In this document: positions 33,900-46,904 of the stretch, piece by piece | Numbering within the stretch: position 1 is the first letter of the stretch | Layout: each line of letters begins with the position of its first letter | Assembly (NCBI RefSeq): GCF_041146395.1 | Contig: NC_090989.1 | Span: forward strand, 242,100,843 to 242,164,842 | Reading direction: 5' to 3' | From: Eulemur rufifrons | Lineage: Eukaryota > Chordata > Mammalia > Primates > Lemuridae | DNA: 64,000 nt | Notes under the pieces: generated by a model | Databases searched by the model: none | The model's input: only the letters and a program-made list of their open reading frames with translations | Told to the model about the DNA's origin: nothing | Translations under genes and position numbers: made by a program

Positions 33900-34240
33900 A
33901 AACAAAAAATTACCCTATGCAAAAGCAATAATTATTAACATTTTGAAATATTTCCTTCCTGTCTTTTTCTTTGCTCAGTCTTTATATTGTAAATATTACA
34001 CAATTTTGAAATGAGCTTTTCTTCTGACCTATCATTAGAGCATTTTCCAAACTTCTCCAAAAACATGTCATAAACACTACTTTTAACAGCTGCAGCGTAT
34101 TCCACTAAAAAAATTATCATTCACTTAATGATGCCTCTGTTGTCAGATATTTAAGGTGTTTTTAATTGCCACTAACATAGTAGTTTTTCAAAGAGTACAA
34201 GGTCTTGAAACATATTGCAACATTGCTTTTCAAAAAGCCA
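33900..34240 (-). mobile_element. Old L1M-type fragment, minus strand
   Basis: 'cagcgtattccactaa', 'tcacttaatgatgcctctgttg' and 'aggtgtttttaattgccac' follow the reverse-strand L1M 3'-region pattern. Divergent. Confidence 0.45.
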
Positions 34241-34244
34241 CCCT

Positions 34245-37200
34245 TCTGATTTATACACAACCAAATGGAGGGGTGGTACATTGCCATGGTTACCCAGTTA
34301 ATAAATGTTTGGGCAGATCTTGAACTCAGTTCCTCTTTCCGGTCTCTATTCTTTGTATGGCCACAGCTACTTACTTTGACTTGACGTGGGTGGTGGAAAT
34401 GCCAATCATATCCTTAATCATAATTTTGGAGGTGGCATAAATGCAGTGTAGGATAATGGGTCAATCCTACTCTTTAGACTAACTGACCCCTCATTTTCCA
34501 GCTCTGCAGGCTTGAATAAATTATGGTAAACTTTCTGAGCCTCTGTTTCCTCCTCTTGCAAAGTAGGGAAAATGAAACTTAATTCATAACGTTATTATAA
34601 GGAATAAAGTAGAGTGGATATATAAAAATTCAGGTATACAGTAGGTGCTCAATAAATAGAACTTACTTTTTTATTTGAGAATACATATGACATTTACTAT
34701 CATGTTATTCACTTAGACCATCACAGTCAATTTCCCATTGGGTATTTTTTGTTCATTACTGTGCATTCTGGCAGGTATCTGTGGTTTCAACAAGAAAATA
34801 CCTTCTAAAAGGTGTAACTAATTCTGCCTTCTGTGAATTCTAACCCCCTGAAAACAGAGCTTCTTTGTAACAAAAGTTGCCTGTGGTATAACAAAAGATC
34901 TTCCACAAAAATCCTCACTAAATCATGGATCCCTGAGTTCAAAGTTTTCTCTTCATTCATTGCCACTCACTACCACCACTCCTTGGAGTGCATTTAAGTG
35001 GAAGGTAGAATGGGGAAACTATAGGCAAAGCTGAGGAATTGCAATGTTTACTTTCTCTAAATCTCTGTTCCCAACCTCTCTCTTTCCTCCTTGATGGGAT
35101 AGATTTTCTCCTTTCAAATATGTGTTGGCTTTTTAATTGCTAACCATAAACATATATAATATCCCATTTCTGCCTATGCTGCTGATGCATGTAAGTGCTA
35201 TTAGAATGCAGAGATACTGTTGAAACTTATGGAGGAATAATATTGTATTCAGTTTTCACTCTTGGGGGTGGAGTTTGAGTATTCATGGTTGATAGATGGA
35301 TTTAACAATGATTTAGGATACTCTAATTTCAGGGGTACCATCTATATCGAAGCTTGCCTCATCAAATGGAGAATGGTTGTCCCCCACAATCCCCGCTATC
35401 CACCAAAACTGTCCTTTAAAAGTAGCCTTCTTTCTTGTGACACAATAATTTTACTGTTGTATTCAATTTTCTATGGCCTTTCCTGAACTTCTGAGAGTTC
35501 TGAAGCCAAACTCTCCTATAATATTAATATTATAAAAGATCATAAGAAAATTTTTTTGTGTTGGACAACCCTTCCTCAAATCACATTCTTTACCTGAAAT
35601 GTGATTAAACTTCCCTCAAGGGAATCAGCTTCATGATGAATGTAATCAACCCTAATTAAATTAAAAAATGCTTCCTAATCATGTTTTAGCACATTTCATG
35701 TACAGATTTAAAATTTCTACTCATGTTTTTCCTTGAGTCTCTGGGTTGAGGATGTAGTTTTACCTTTTTTCTTTCTTATGGTTAAGGTTGTAACTTCCAT
35801 ACTTTATTTTTTAAAAAGACAATGATAACAGAATATGCTTTATGATAAGTCTGCACCAATTTTAAACCCCTAAGGCAATTTAGCTTTAGGGAAGTATAAT
35901 ATTTAGTGTATTTTGTCTCTTTGCTATCCCACTTCTAAATAACTTCTTCAAGGATGCATAGGAATAATTGAAGTTCATCTTCTAAGGTAGATATTTTGAA
36001 GGTTTCCAGGATGATGTTAATGTTTCTGCCCATCATTCCTTCCATTATACACACACACAAGAACACATACACACACACAATTTTTTATACTAAAAAACTT
36101 TTAGAAAACTGTTCTGGCCAAAACTAGTGATTCAGATATTCAGACTGTGACAACCATTCTGAAGGAATTAAAAAATCCTTTAGTGTTCCCTCCAGAAATT
36201 ATTATTCTGAGGTATTGAATTTTTTGATAAATTGGAGACAGATTAATAACTTTTCTCTTTCAGTTTTCTAAAACTAGCTTGATTTCCTACCTTAGAAAAC
36301 AGAGCATTGTTTAATATCTATTTAACGATACTAGAAGAGCTTAGAGTCACATCCTAAAGGCCATCATAGAAGAGCTTATGTAGAGGTGTGAATAAAAAGT
36401 ATTCAAATTTATACTGATTTTATGTAACACCTTGGAGTGTACCAGGAATTTGAATAAATAAATATATTTTTTTCTGATATGCATATTCTTTAAAATGGGA
36501 GTTTGGGGATTTCTAGCTACTCAATAATTAAATGCTAATGAAGTAGGCATTTACTATAAAAGTAAACTAATGTACTTTCTTAAAGGCATAGTTTAATTAG
36601 GCACTTTAACAATAACTGACAAATATATGCTGTTTGGAAATTTACAATGAATCTTTACATATGCTATTTTATTTACTTCATATTACATGAAAACTGTAAG
36701 GTACTGTCTCAGGTTTACAGATGAGAAAATGCAAACACTTAGAGTTTTAAATATTTAGTCCCAATATCACAACAGCTAATAAGTAAAGGAAATGGAATCT
36801 GATCACAAGTCATGTGAATGCCAAGAAAATAATCTTTCTATTGCATGCTTCCAGTGGTTCTATGCTGGTTCCTATGCTGGTTTCCCATTTATTACTTTTA
36901 AATAGAAGTAGGAATAAGTCATTTATATTTATATTCACAGGGAGTTTTCAGTTAGTTTTATTATGGGCAAAAAGCAAATTTTTGAAAGGTGTTAACCTCC
37001 TTGTTTTATTATGAGATTCAATGACTTTTAGAGCCCCTAAGAACTTTAATTATTAATATATTGCCTTATTGTTCAGAACTTTTTCATTCACTCAATCAAT
37101 AAATATTTACTGGGATATATGTGGCTGATGCTGTGTACAACAGAGGCCCCAAAGGGTTAAGCAACTTACAAAACAACAATTAACTAGAAAAGATGGAACT

Positions 37201-38500
37201 GAAACTATGTATATTTATATATTTATATCACTCAAAAGGCAACTAAATTCAACTGTACACAAATTACTAGTCAATGACTTTTGGCAGGCCATGAAACCTA
37301 TTTGAGCCTCAGTCGATAGATCTATGAAATGAAAAAGTCAAATATCTAAAAAATAAGGATACTATGATAATTAAATGAGATCATTTAAATTGAAGTGTTT
37401 TATTATCGTTAAGCTATTCATAATTATTTTTCAGGGAAAAGAGAACTTAACCATTTGCTTTAGGAAGAAAGTTTCAATAAGCTTCTTTTAAAAATCAAAT
37501 GTTACATGAAACGTATTCAACTTCAACTATTCAGCATGTAAACTACATGGAGTAAACTTCGAACTGTCCCATGTTGTATGGACATTTAACAATTAGATTT
37601 TTAATTAGAGGGAGATATTGTTCTGTAGATAGCTGCTGTTTCTTTAAATTGGGTGAGTTTTACAATTGCTGAGTCAGATGATCTGGCAGCCTGAGAGAAT
37701 CAGAGCAAGAAAATGGTGGCACTCGAGAAAAGAAAGCAAAACATGAGCTTTTTCCTAATACATCAGCAAAGTTGTTGATGTAATATTAGACAAATTATAG
37801 ATTAAAAGCAGAAAAATAATAGTTATAATTTGGAAGACATCATATTTTAGTGTTTCTTATAATTGTTAATCTTTAGTTTAAATTATTCATCTATATTTTC
37901 CTCCTTGTCACTGTGCTTTTACAGAGACACAAAGAACCGTCATTTTGTCCATAAGTGATTTATTCTGTTATGGCTACATTTTATTGCAATCTTGTCTTAA
38001 TCTCAAATAAACACAATTTAAACCTGTGTTTTGCTTTTTTTCTCTTACATAATTTGAGGTTGTCATGTTTATTATGAGCCTGGTTTGGATAATAAAGTGA
38101 AATGAAAGAAACCCCTTATTACAACATAGATAGATAGAAATCCATTCATCCTGTGTAAATAGAGGTGAGTGTATACAGTGTTTTAAAAAGATAAGATACC
38201 ATATTTATCTTATGTGGAAATTTTCTGTTTGGTGCTGAGAGCTTTGAAACACAAATCTATCCTGATATTTTTTCCCCCTAAATATGTTCTGATTGTAAAA
38301 ATGTGGCATCTATGTGACAATCTTTTCCAATTCAGATGAAGGATCACATAAAAATAGAGTTTCCTTCATTTGGTATAATAGCTCCTCATTGATCACTCAG
38401 ACTCTCCTTCCTGGCATCTAAAGGGTGATCAACTGACTCTAAAATTTAAAATCTTTAAAATTTTAAAAGCCCAGACCTCAATTTAAAAATAAGTAAGCAA
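34245..38500. other. Intron 1beta, part: AT-rich with MIR/L2 scraps
   Basis: MIR-like cores lie at about 34500-34672 (plus), 36590-36790 (minus) and 37270-37400 (plus). An L2-like piece lies at about 37085. I saw no gene. Confidence 0.5.
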
Positions 38501-38514
38501 AACTAAGGTTAAAA

Positions 38515-38705
38515 AAGCAATATTGGTCATATTTGTCAAATTGTGTCCCAATGGACCACTTGTAACAGAATCCCCTTCAAGTGTTTATTTAAAATGCAGA
38601 TTTCTAGGACCCACAGCAAATCTGCTGAATCAGATTTTCTGGTGGTGAGCTCCAGAAATGTGTATTTTTAATGCAGCCCAGGTAATGATGCTGCTGATAA
38701 CCTTT
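38515..38705. mobile_element. MER5-like hAT-Charlie MITE
   Basis: 'aaatgcagatttctaggaccc', 'ctgaatcagattttctggtgg' and 'atgtgtatttttaatgcagccc' are the familiar blocks of MER5-type short hAT elements. Confidence 0.6.
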
Positions 38706-38709
38706 GCCA

Positions 38710-40830
38710 TGTCTTTAATTTCTGGTTACTTGCATACTTCAATTAAGGAAGTAAAGGCATTTTGTTTACATTACTCTGTACAATTTTATTAGTTTCCAAT
38801 TTGCTTAAGAGATCACATATCTTTGTTCACACAATTCTTCTAAAGAAACTCTCTCTTTAAAAAAAATTCCTACTGGCTTTGAAGCCATTTAAATAATTTA
38901 TGAGATTTTGTCTTGAAAGTGAAGGAGAAAACTGAGAGCTAGCCAAAGAATTTAAAAATCTTTTGTGACAAAATGTATACATTTTCACGAACAAAGCCAA
39001 TATGTTACTCATATAAAAAAATAAAAGTCAACTCACTCTTTTTAAAAGGACCTCTGATGCTTTGGAAATTTAAATCTTGTAGATGATGGTTTTAATTTTT
39101 CCCCCTTTTGTTCCTTCTTTCTGATTATATTGTTCTGCCAAAATGCAACCATCATATCAGGGCTCATGAAATAAATAAATGCACTGAGAGACTGACAAGC
39201 ACTTCAGATTTTCTTCACTTCTCCCTTCTTTTAAAAAACAAATGCTATTGACGTTTACTAACTTAAACAATCATAAATACACATGAGTTTGCTGAATACA
39301 CATTGAAAAACCGGGAATTAGGATATGGTGAATCTGTTGAGGTCCCAAATTGGTAGATATTTTCTGGGAAGGGCCAAAATCTTTAAAGGGACCCTTTTTC
39401 ATCTAATGAACAAAGTCTTCATTTATTCCCAAAGTTTTCTCCACGGTTAGCTTACTGTCATGGAAATGGGTCTTGTTTTAATAGCTACTAACGTCTTCTT
39501 TATAATCACGATTTCATTTGAATGTTTTAACTGAGGAAGAAAATTTTCAAACATGAGGAAAGCTGCAACGTAAGAAGAAAACAGTTGAGAGACATCATCA
39601 CTGGAAAAATAACTAGGGGCCATTCTCCATACCATCCTGCAAACCCCAGACAGAGAAACAGACAGAGGGGTAGGCCTTTTAGCACTCTCTGGTCTCCATC
39701 TGGCGTGGGAGGGAACCAAATAGCCCCCAAGTCTTGGAAGTGCACTTTCCCTCTAATTCCTCCGTGTGACCCTGACTCACTTCCCACCCACCCACTCAGT
39801 CACCCCCTCAGGAAAAGAGGCCTGGCCACCAGTATCAAGGTGGGTAGAAGACCTAGAGATGCCTCTGGGCATACCCTGCCTTCCGCCTCCCCCACCTCCG
39901 CCCTAGTCCACAAGGCCCACTCAGACTCTACCTGCTCCCACCCCTTCCCCGCCCGGTGAATCCCCAATCCCTTTCCTCTTCTAATCCGGGATCTGCAGTT
40001 ATGGCAAAGCAACCACGCTCTTTCCCCCAGCAGAAATACCCCTGCGGAAATAATGCGGAGGGCGAGGAGCAAAGGAGGCTGAAAATACAAGGGGTTAATG
40101 TTCCGGGTGGAGTGATAAGTGGGCCAAACGTCTAAATTCTGGCCAGAAGGTCCTGCCCTTGCTGCCAATTAGATCTCACGCATTGCACCGCGCGTCTCTA
40201 GGAATTGAGGGGGGAGGTTAGGGGTTGGGGTGGGGGCCAGGGGGGTGTCCGGGGGTGAGGTCCGAGCAGCGGGGTCTCACCTCCTACCCTCCGGCTCTCT
40301 TTGGGGTCCTGGCAGTCAGCCCCCAGCATCTCCAGCCCAGCCGGGGCGGTAGGCGAGCCCCAGCTAGAAGTCCCCCAGCTAGACGTTCCCCAGAGAGGGC
40401 AAGTTGTGCTTAAAGGGATGGGGTGAAGGTGGGTGCGGGGAGAAGGGATCTCAAGGAGGGCGCAGGTTCTGTGACCAGAGGCCTAACACCATGGAGCCTT
40501 GGCAGCAGGTACAGCTGTGGCTTTAATGTTTATTTAAAAACCGAACTTCGTGGTGAACAAGCACAGCATCCTTGCGTTAGAATCTGAAGTCACAGACCTT
40601 AAAGTCACTTTCTTCTGTATGGTATTTACACAACTCGGTTGCCTCGCCTTTCCTCCTCCCTACCCATCTAAGGCTAAGGAAGTTCTTAGTTTATCTGCAA
40701 TGTGCGGTTGGTACAGTGCCGAAGGCTTTGAAAATAATACATATTTTACTAGAGATGGTCATAGCATTTTGGAAAACGACGAAAATTAATATCACCAATC
40801 CTCCCCAACCCCCGTCATCTTGAGGAAACC
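38710..40830. other. Intron 1beta, part: moderately GC-rich block, no gene
   Basis: 39640-40480 is GC-richer than its surroundings, with scattered CpGs and the G-run cluster at 40209-40255. ORFs up to 124 codons occur there without recognisable domains. It could be a regulatory element inside the ARF intron (inference). Confidence 0.4.
40209..40255 (+). other. G-quadruplex-prone G-run cluster
   Basis: Six runs of four to six G (40209-14, 40221-24, 40227-30, 40232-36, 40240-45, 40251-55) lie within 47 nt. The loops are of 1 to 6 nt. Confidence 0.9.
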
Positions 40831-41230
40831 ATTGTAAATATTTTGGTACATAAAGAATGTGTGTGTGTGTGTATGTGTGTGTGACGTAGAAAGGAAAGAG
40901 TAAGAATTGTACACTGTTTTGAATCTTGCTTTTTAAAAAATCATCTAACTTTATGATGTAATCATTTTACACTCTATTAAATATTCTTCAAAAAAATGAT
41001 CGTCTAATATTCCAGTGTATAGTTATACCATAATTTAACACTTAATTGCTAGTTTTAGGCAGTTTTAAATTTCTTGCTATTTATCCATATTTATTAATCT
41101 TTGTCAGAATCTTTCTTTCCTTAGGATGATGTCTAGATAAAGAATAGCTGAATTAAAATGTATGGACATTTTTAATGTTTTTGATACATAATACAAAATT
41201 GTTTTTCTTGCTGGTGAGGCATTTAAAATG
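40830..41230 (-). mobile_element. Old L1M-type fragment with (GT)n, minus strand
   Basis: 'ctaatattccagtgtatag', 'ttgctagttttaggcagtttt' and 'gaatagctgaattaaaatg' follow the reverse L1M 3'-region pattern. A (GT)n run with one A interruption lies at 40858-40883. Confidence 0.45.
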
Positions 41231-41234
41231 TGCA

Positions 41235-43855
41235 TTAATCTCATTAGGCAATAAATAGAGGCAATATTAGTTATTAGGTATGTGAGAATCAGAATTCAGA
41301 GAATTATTTAAAAAAATTCATATTCAATATTATAATGTTATATTTAGAAAATAAAATAGTCCCCTTACTTTCGTAATTTACACTGCAGAAATAAAGCACT
41401 ACAAAAACGTTTCATTAGGTTGGGTTTTGCAGCAGACAGAGGGTCTAGGGTGTTTTCATCCTATAAGTTTCAGTTTTAGTTTGGCCTACCTAGGGTGTTT
41501 TAGTGGGGGGGGGGAAGTGAGATTTTTTTGTATTTCTCAAAAAGTACTAAAGATTTTAAAAGTATAGAAACACTGGGCCCAATGTTGAGCCTTCCTACAA
41601 GAACGTATTTTTGAGATGATTTGTATGACTTTACTAACAACTCTACCTTGGTAATTACTAGTGATGAACTAACATGTAATAGTATATCTGTAAAACATGG
41701 ACATAAACAGCAATAGGCTATGTTACTGCTACCTTAGGATGACAATGGACTTTTTAAAATTCAAGAGTCCTAAAAGAAGTAAAATTAATATTAAGCCTTG
41801 ATTTCTGAAAGGGTTATTGCTTATTTAGAACACAATATACAGAGCATGAACTATTCATTTATAGAACACAATACAAACTGGGGATGGCGTACACATTGGG
41901 AGTAACGGTTTATACTAACTGCACAGTGCTTACCTTGAGAAGTCTCTGTGCTGTTAAAGAAAAAAAAACCCTGCACATTCCCAGTTAGCTATAAACAAAT
42001 GAATATTTAACTTCATAATAAAAAATATAACTATTTTGTAAACACAGCAAGGTAGAAGTAAAATATTAAATAATACAATTCATCAGGTATGTATGGCTAA
42101 GAAACTAGTAATGAGTAATTTTATTATACACATTTCCAGTCATATAAAAAATCATAATAAACATAATTGCAGAAATATTTTTAAAAAGCTAAAGTAATAA
42201 CATCTTACTTATTTACATTAATATTAAATAATTAATTCAAGTAATTTTTCAACACTTATGCCTCTCAAGGAATTAATTAGTTCCCACATAATTAGCATCT
42301 ATATATTCCTAAATCAATATAAGCATAGGCATAATATATACAAATGTGAAATATATAATTACATATCATTTATAATTAACACCTCCAGATGTTTATAGTA
42401 TGTGTATAATTTCACATATGAAATTGGAAAATTGCTTATATTGCTTATATTTTCAAGATATATATTCTATTCTTTCTAAGCCATGTGTTCTGTCTTCAGG
42501 TACTTCCTGAAAATTGGGCTTTTCATGTAGTGAATGCACGTTTAAGTAACTTTACACTTAAATTCTGAAAATTGATTTATACCTAAATAACAAGAAATGG
42601 TTACTTTCAATGAACCTATCATTTTAATATTTTTAACATTTTATACAACAAATAAGCTATAAAATGAATATTTCTCTAACTTAAAGTAATCACAATGTTA
42701 TGTTTTATATTCCTAAAATGTAAAATACATAATTATAGAATTTACATACATTGGCATTTTCTGTTTTGTTACTGTAGATTTCCAGAAGCAACTTCACAAT
42801 TTAAATAAAATAATTTTATATAGAGTAATATTAATTATGGTAGTAAAAAACTATTTTTATATTGAGATTAATATTAACACCATATTCAAACACATGTATC
42901 ACAGTGTCTAAACCGTTTGCTGTTACAGATAAACCACCATTTTAAAAAAGCAGCTTTTTGTTAAAGTAGTAAAATAAACTAAAATCAAATCCTGCAACAG
43001 GCCATGAAATCCTTTACAAGCTTCTTTGACTCTTTAAAAAGTCAACTTCATAATATGAAAATAAAAGACAAAGTGTGCATTTATCCTATAGATTGTAAAT
43101 TTTTTGCTAATAGAAATCGAGGCACCAAATTAGACACTGTTGGCTTTAACAGGTTTTACATTTCCATGTAAGAAAGACACTTAACTTTGCAATTAAAAAA
43201 AATAATTTCCCCTCTGCCGGCCTTTGCTTCTTGAAGCTATATATTTCCCTGGGAAGTGATGCCACAAGGAAGGTCACACAAATGAAGCCTCATTAAATTA
43301 CTTTTAGACTTACTATCCAAGTTCTCACTAGCATTCTGCATATTGTAGCTAAATATATTGTTTCAATTTTTCTGGCTGTAGTAAATTACACCAACTGTGT
43401 AAAGATTTATCTGATGTGAGGACAAAATTACCTCAAATTCTGTTTTTCAAGAAGTAGGCCTCATTTTTAAATTGTGTTAACTACAGTCTGACATGATTAA
43501 AATATGATCAGTTGTGATTCCTCAGGGTCATCACTGCAGTTCCATCATCTGCTAAACATATGAGCATTGTCCTGAGCAGTTTCAATCACTCAGCCCCTCA
43601 CAAAGAAAGCCCATCTCCCTGTGGGCTGTAAATGCCCAAGAAGCAAGTGTTTGCTTCTCGTGGCAGTTACCAATCCTTTGATCACTGTTAGTATTTCAGG
43701 AAGTCAAACTACGTTCGTACCCCTACTCTAGCGTGTCCTCTTGAAAGGTGAGAGGGGTGACCGGGCCGGGAGGCTGGGGAGAAAAAAAGGCGGCCTCTAG
43801 AAAACTAAGACCATTAGCAATAATTCCCCCCAGGGCAGAAATACACCTTACTTAC
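41235..43855. other. Intron 1beta, part: AT-rich, nothing recognised
   Basis: Very AT-rich with short ORFs only. A G11-type run lies at about 41503-41514. No repeat family was identified by eye. Confidence 0.55.
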
Positions 43856-43861
43856 GGGGTC

Positions 43862-43892
<31 letters not shown>
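43862..43892 (+). repeat. (GT)n followed by GCGCGC
   Basis: About 12 GT units run directly into CGCGCG and GTG, a Z-DNA-prone composition. It lies some 320 bp downstream of the ARF exon 1beta donor. Confidence 0.95.
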
Positions 43893-43894
<2 letters not shown>

Positions 43895-44210
43895 TTGCAG
43901 TCTACTGAAGCCCACCCAGGAAATTCAAGAGTCACTCACTTCTAATGACTTGTAAGGTGGATATAGAAGCTCTTCGTTCACTTCAGAGTTTCGCAGGATC
44001 GAGGAGGTGTGTAAAGAGGGCTCCAGGCTCAACGCATTGGGAGAACCGCATGCCTAACTAACTGAAACCCGAAGGGGGAAAGAGCCTCCATCACCCGTAA
44101 CCACCTCCTCCTCGCCTAGTCCAGAGATGATTTATCTGGGTATGAAATCACGCCAAACAATACCATCCAAGCGCCGATTGCGCCCGGGACTTTTCGAGGG
44201 CCTTTCTTAC

Positions 44211-44400
44211 CTGGTCTAGGATGCGGCTGCTGCCCTCTGCGCTGGCTCCTCAATAGCATCAGCACGAGGGCCGCAGCGGCCCGCACACCAGGCGCTGCCC
44301 ACTCACCCGCGGGCCGCGAGATGTGCACCACGAAAGCCCTCACTCGCGGCGGGCCGTACGTGCGCCGGATCCTGACGGTCACCAAGAACCTGCGCACCAT
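44211..44400 (-). CDS. CDKN2A: CDKN2A exon 1beta (ARF N-terminus)
   Basis: It encodes the first 63 residues of ARF plus one base of a split Gly codon. The frame begins M-V-R-R-F-L-V-T-V-R-I-R-R, the conserved N-terminal motif that binds MDM2 and directs nucleolar localisation. It continues through F-V-V-H-I and A-L-V-L-M-L-L-R-S-Q-R to P-R-P. The donor is ACCAG|GTAAG at 44210. The ATG chosen is at 44400-44398; an in-frame ATG 18 codons upstream (44454) is open but lies in sequence expected to be 5' UTR. The exon is one codon shorter than in human (P-H-P-R-P against P-L-P-R-R-P). It splices over exon 1alpha, 18 kb away, straight to exon 2 in the alternate frame. Transcription is separate from p16. 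Confidence 0.95.
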
Positions 44401-44834
44401 GCTCTTGCAGCCACCACCGCCGAGCTCCGCAGCCTCTGCGCCGCCCTTTGGCACTAGAGGTAAGCAGCGCCGCCCTGCCCCCCCGATTGCAGACTGGGAC
44501 CCACGCGCCGCCCCCTGCCCATCTCCGCCCCGCAGGCGCGCGCACCCGCGTCCCCTGCGCGCGCACGCCCCCTACCCCCACCCCGACCTCCCAAGATCTC
44601 GAAACCATTCTGTGCCCTGCCCGCGCCGGAAAGGCAGTCTGAGGCGCCCGAAGAGAGGCGCGCGCGCGGGCGGCCCGCGGCCCGCGTTCCTCTCCCTCCC
44701 GCCTACAGCCACTTTCCCGCCCTATCGCGCCCCCCCTCCGCCCCACCACCTTCCCACCATCAGCGCCGGCGCCCCATGCGGTGACAGCCCCAGCGCCTGA
44801 CGCGGGAACGCATCTCCAGGCAGCCCGCCCCCTC

Positions 44835-45142
44835 GCTACATCCGTCACCTGACACGGCCCTACCAGGAACCGCCGCGCTCCCCTCTTCGAAAGTCTATTT
44901 CTCCAGAATGGATTTATTTAAAAGAGAGAAAAAAAAAGAAGAAAGAAAAGCAAGGTCATCTCATTGCTCTATCCGCCAATCAGGAGGCTGAATGTCAGTT
45001 TTGAACGAAAAGGCCGCTCCGCTCTGCTTCTAGATTTGGGAAACAAACAAAATTAAACAAAACCGCTGCACGCAGCCGACGCGACATCTGGACACTGCGT
45101 GGCGCTGGCGCCGTTGGAGCTGCGGGCCGGGCGCCGGACCAG
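44835..45142 (+). ncRNA. CDKN2B-AS1: Candidate first exon of CDKN2B-AS1 (ANRIL)
   Basis: The plus-strand sequence from 'gctacatccgtcacctgaca' onward, including 'ccgccaatcaggaggctgaat' and 'gggaaacaaacaaa', resembles what I remember of the human region where ANRIL starts, about 0.4-0.5 kb upstream of the ARF ATG. A usable donor CCAG|GTAGGC lies at 45142/45143. All further ANRIL exons would lie beyond CDKN2B, outside the window. Both ends are predictions; the start could also lie further right in the island. Confidence 0.45.
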
Positions 45143-45959
45143 GTAGGCGGAGCCGAACCCGGGGGTCCCAGCTGACTCTCCGCGCTCCTTCCCCTCCCCG
45201 CTCCCCACGCCGCCGGACGCCGTAGTCCGCTTCATCTAGGCCATTTTTATTTTCGGTTTGAACCTTCGCCGCACAGCCGAGCATCAGAGCTCTTCTTCCT
45301 CTTTCTTCCTCCCGCGGCGCTCCCCTCCCCCAGGGCTGCTCCCCGCCTCTCCCGGTCTCCCGGCGTTAGCGGGTTCTCGCGCCGGCGGTGGTCCGCGGCC
45401 GCCTGCCCTCGGTCCCCGCGCCCCGACACCCGGCGCTGTCGCTGCCTGAGACTCCGCGTGTTCTCTCCCCCACCGCCTCCCTCCTTCTTCCCCTTCTTTT
45501 CGTCCACATCACTGAGCCTTTCTTTCTGGGCACCCTGCCTGCCTTCTCTCCAGCTCGGAGACAGTAAAAGCGGTCCTGTCTCAGAACAGGACAAGCGGGG
45601 GAAGGAAGAGAAGGACCCGAAAGGAGGGGCGAGTCGAAGACACGGAGGCGGCCGGAGCACACAGAGACGCCGGGTCCAGGAGCACAGGCTGGCGAGTCTC
45701 GGCTCTCCGCCGGGAGCTCGGACGCGGGCTTGCCGGTACTCCGACAGCGAAAAGTCGAGCCCGGGACGCCACTTTCGGGCCAGCCGCGCTGACCGGCTGC
45801 CCGACCTCTGGAGTGCGCGGTCTGTCTGGATCTGTCCAGAGCCTCGCGGACTGGAGCCGCGGCCTGAGCGGCGGGGCGCGTGCAAGAGGATGTGGGACTA
45901 GGCCCAGCTCTCGGAGCCTGGAAATGTGGCCCGCTTCTCAGCGGCTTCTCGCTCAGGTG

Positions 45960-46900
45960 CTGGGCTTGGTGGCCTAGCTGAAGAAGTGGAACCTCGGCGT
46001 GAGCCGGCAGGGCCTGACAGATGGGACGCCTAGCCCTCCTTCCACTTTACGCAGGAGGAAGGTGAGGCCTGGGTTGGCCAAGCTCCGGTGCTGTGACTGA
46101 GGAGCCGCAAGGCTGCTTCTCCTTCACCATCCCCCACCCCGTCACGTGACGTTGCTGCCGAACCTCTGTCCAAATCCAAGACTGAACAAGGGCTGGTTGG
46201 ATGAGGTGAGATTTAGTTATGACTCTTAAGTAGCCACTCTAAGTATCTGTATCTTCACAGATGCACTTCTCCGGTAGGATTCGCTCAGAATTTACTGAAC
46301 ACCCGTGCTGTGTGCAGGGGCCATTTGCCACCTCTCGGTCCAGACTGAATGCTCTTTCTCGCTCTTCTCAAGGCTAGCTCCTTCTCCTTCAGGTCTCTTC
46401 TCAAGTACCCCCTCACCGTCAGAAATGCTTCTCTTTTCAGGCACCATCATACCTCCGTGTTGTTTTTTTTTTCTCCTGGCACTTAGCATACAGAAATTAC
46501 CTTAAGGATGTATTTGTGTACATGTTTGTTGTGTGTGTCTTTCACAGTTGAATGTAAGTTCTGTGGGAACTAGACCCTTCTCTGTCTTGGTCTGCACCTA
46601 CAACCACCCACCTCCCACCCACCCATGTCACGAACCTCATGGAAGAGAGGGGACTGGTAAAAACCTAGGAGTATAATGAGGGCATTTGGTTTTATAGCCT
46701 ACAGAGGAAGGGCACCCTAGGGGGGTTAGTTCAAAGAAAGCATTCTGGAAAAAAAATGATGCCCGATGCCAGCATAGTCTCATTTAAAGATTTTGCAGGA
46801 ATGGCGAGGTGAAAGTTTTCTTGGGCCTAGACAGGGTGATTAGCTGTGGCAGGGGGAGAAAAGTCCCTTATTACACATCTCTTGAAATTATCTATATTAG
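45960..46900. other. Between CDKN2A and CDKN2B: no gene
   Basis: Right flank of the island. An L2-like scrap lies at about 46545-46620. If ANRIL is transcribed, this is its intron 1. Confidence 0.5.
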
Positions 46901-46904
46901 TCAG

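Larger units (their letters stand above)
44100..45950. promoter_or_regulatory. CpG island: ARF promoter and ANRIL promoter
   Basis: Roughly 1.8 kb of CpG-dense DNA containing exon 1beta at its left end. An E2F-type TTTCCCGC lies at 44713-44720, about 315 bp upstream of the ARF start, fitting the known E2F control of ARF. A CCAAT motif lies at 44976-44980. In human this region fires ARF leftward and CDKN2B-AS1 rightward. Long ORFs on both strands here are compositional. Confidence 0.8.

Noticed and set aside
44303..45885. Long ORFs on both strands across the ARF/ANRIL island
   Set aside because: Compositional. They conflict in frame and strand with exon 1beta and show no family motif.
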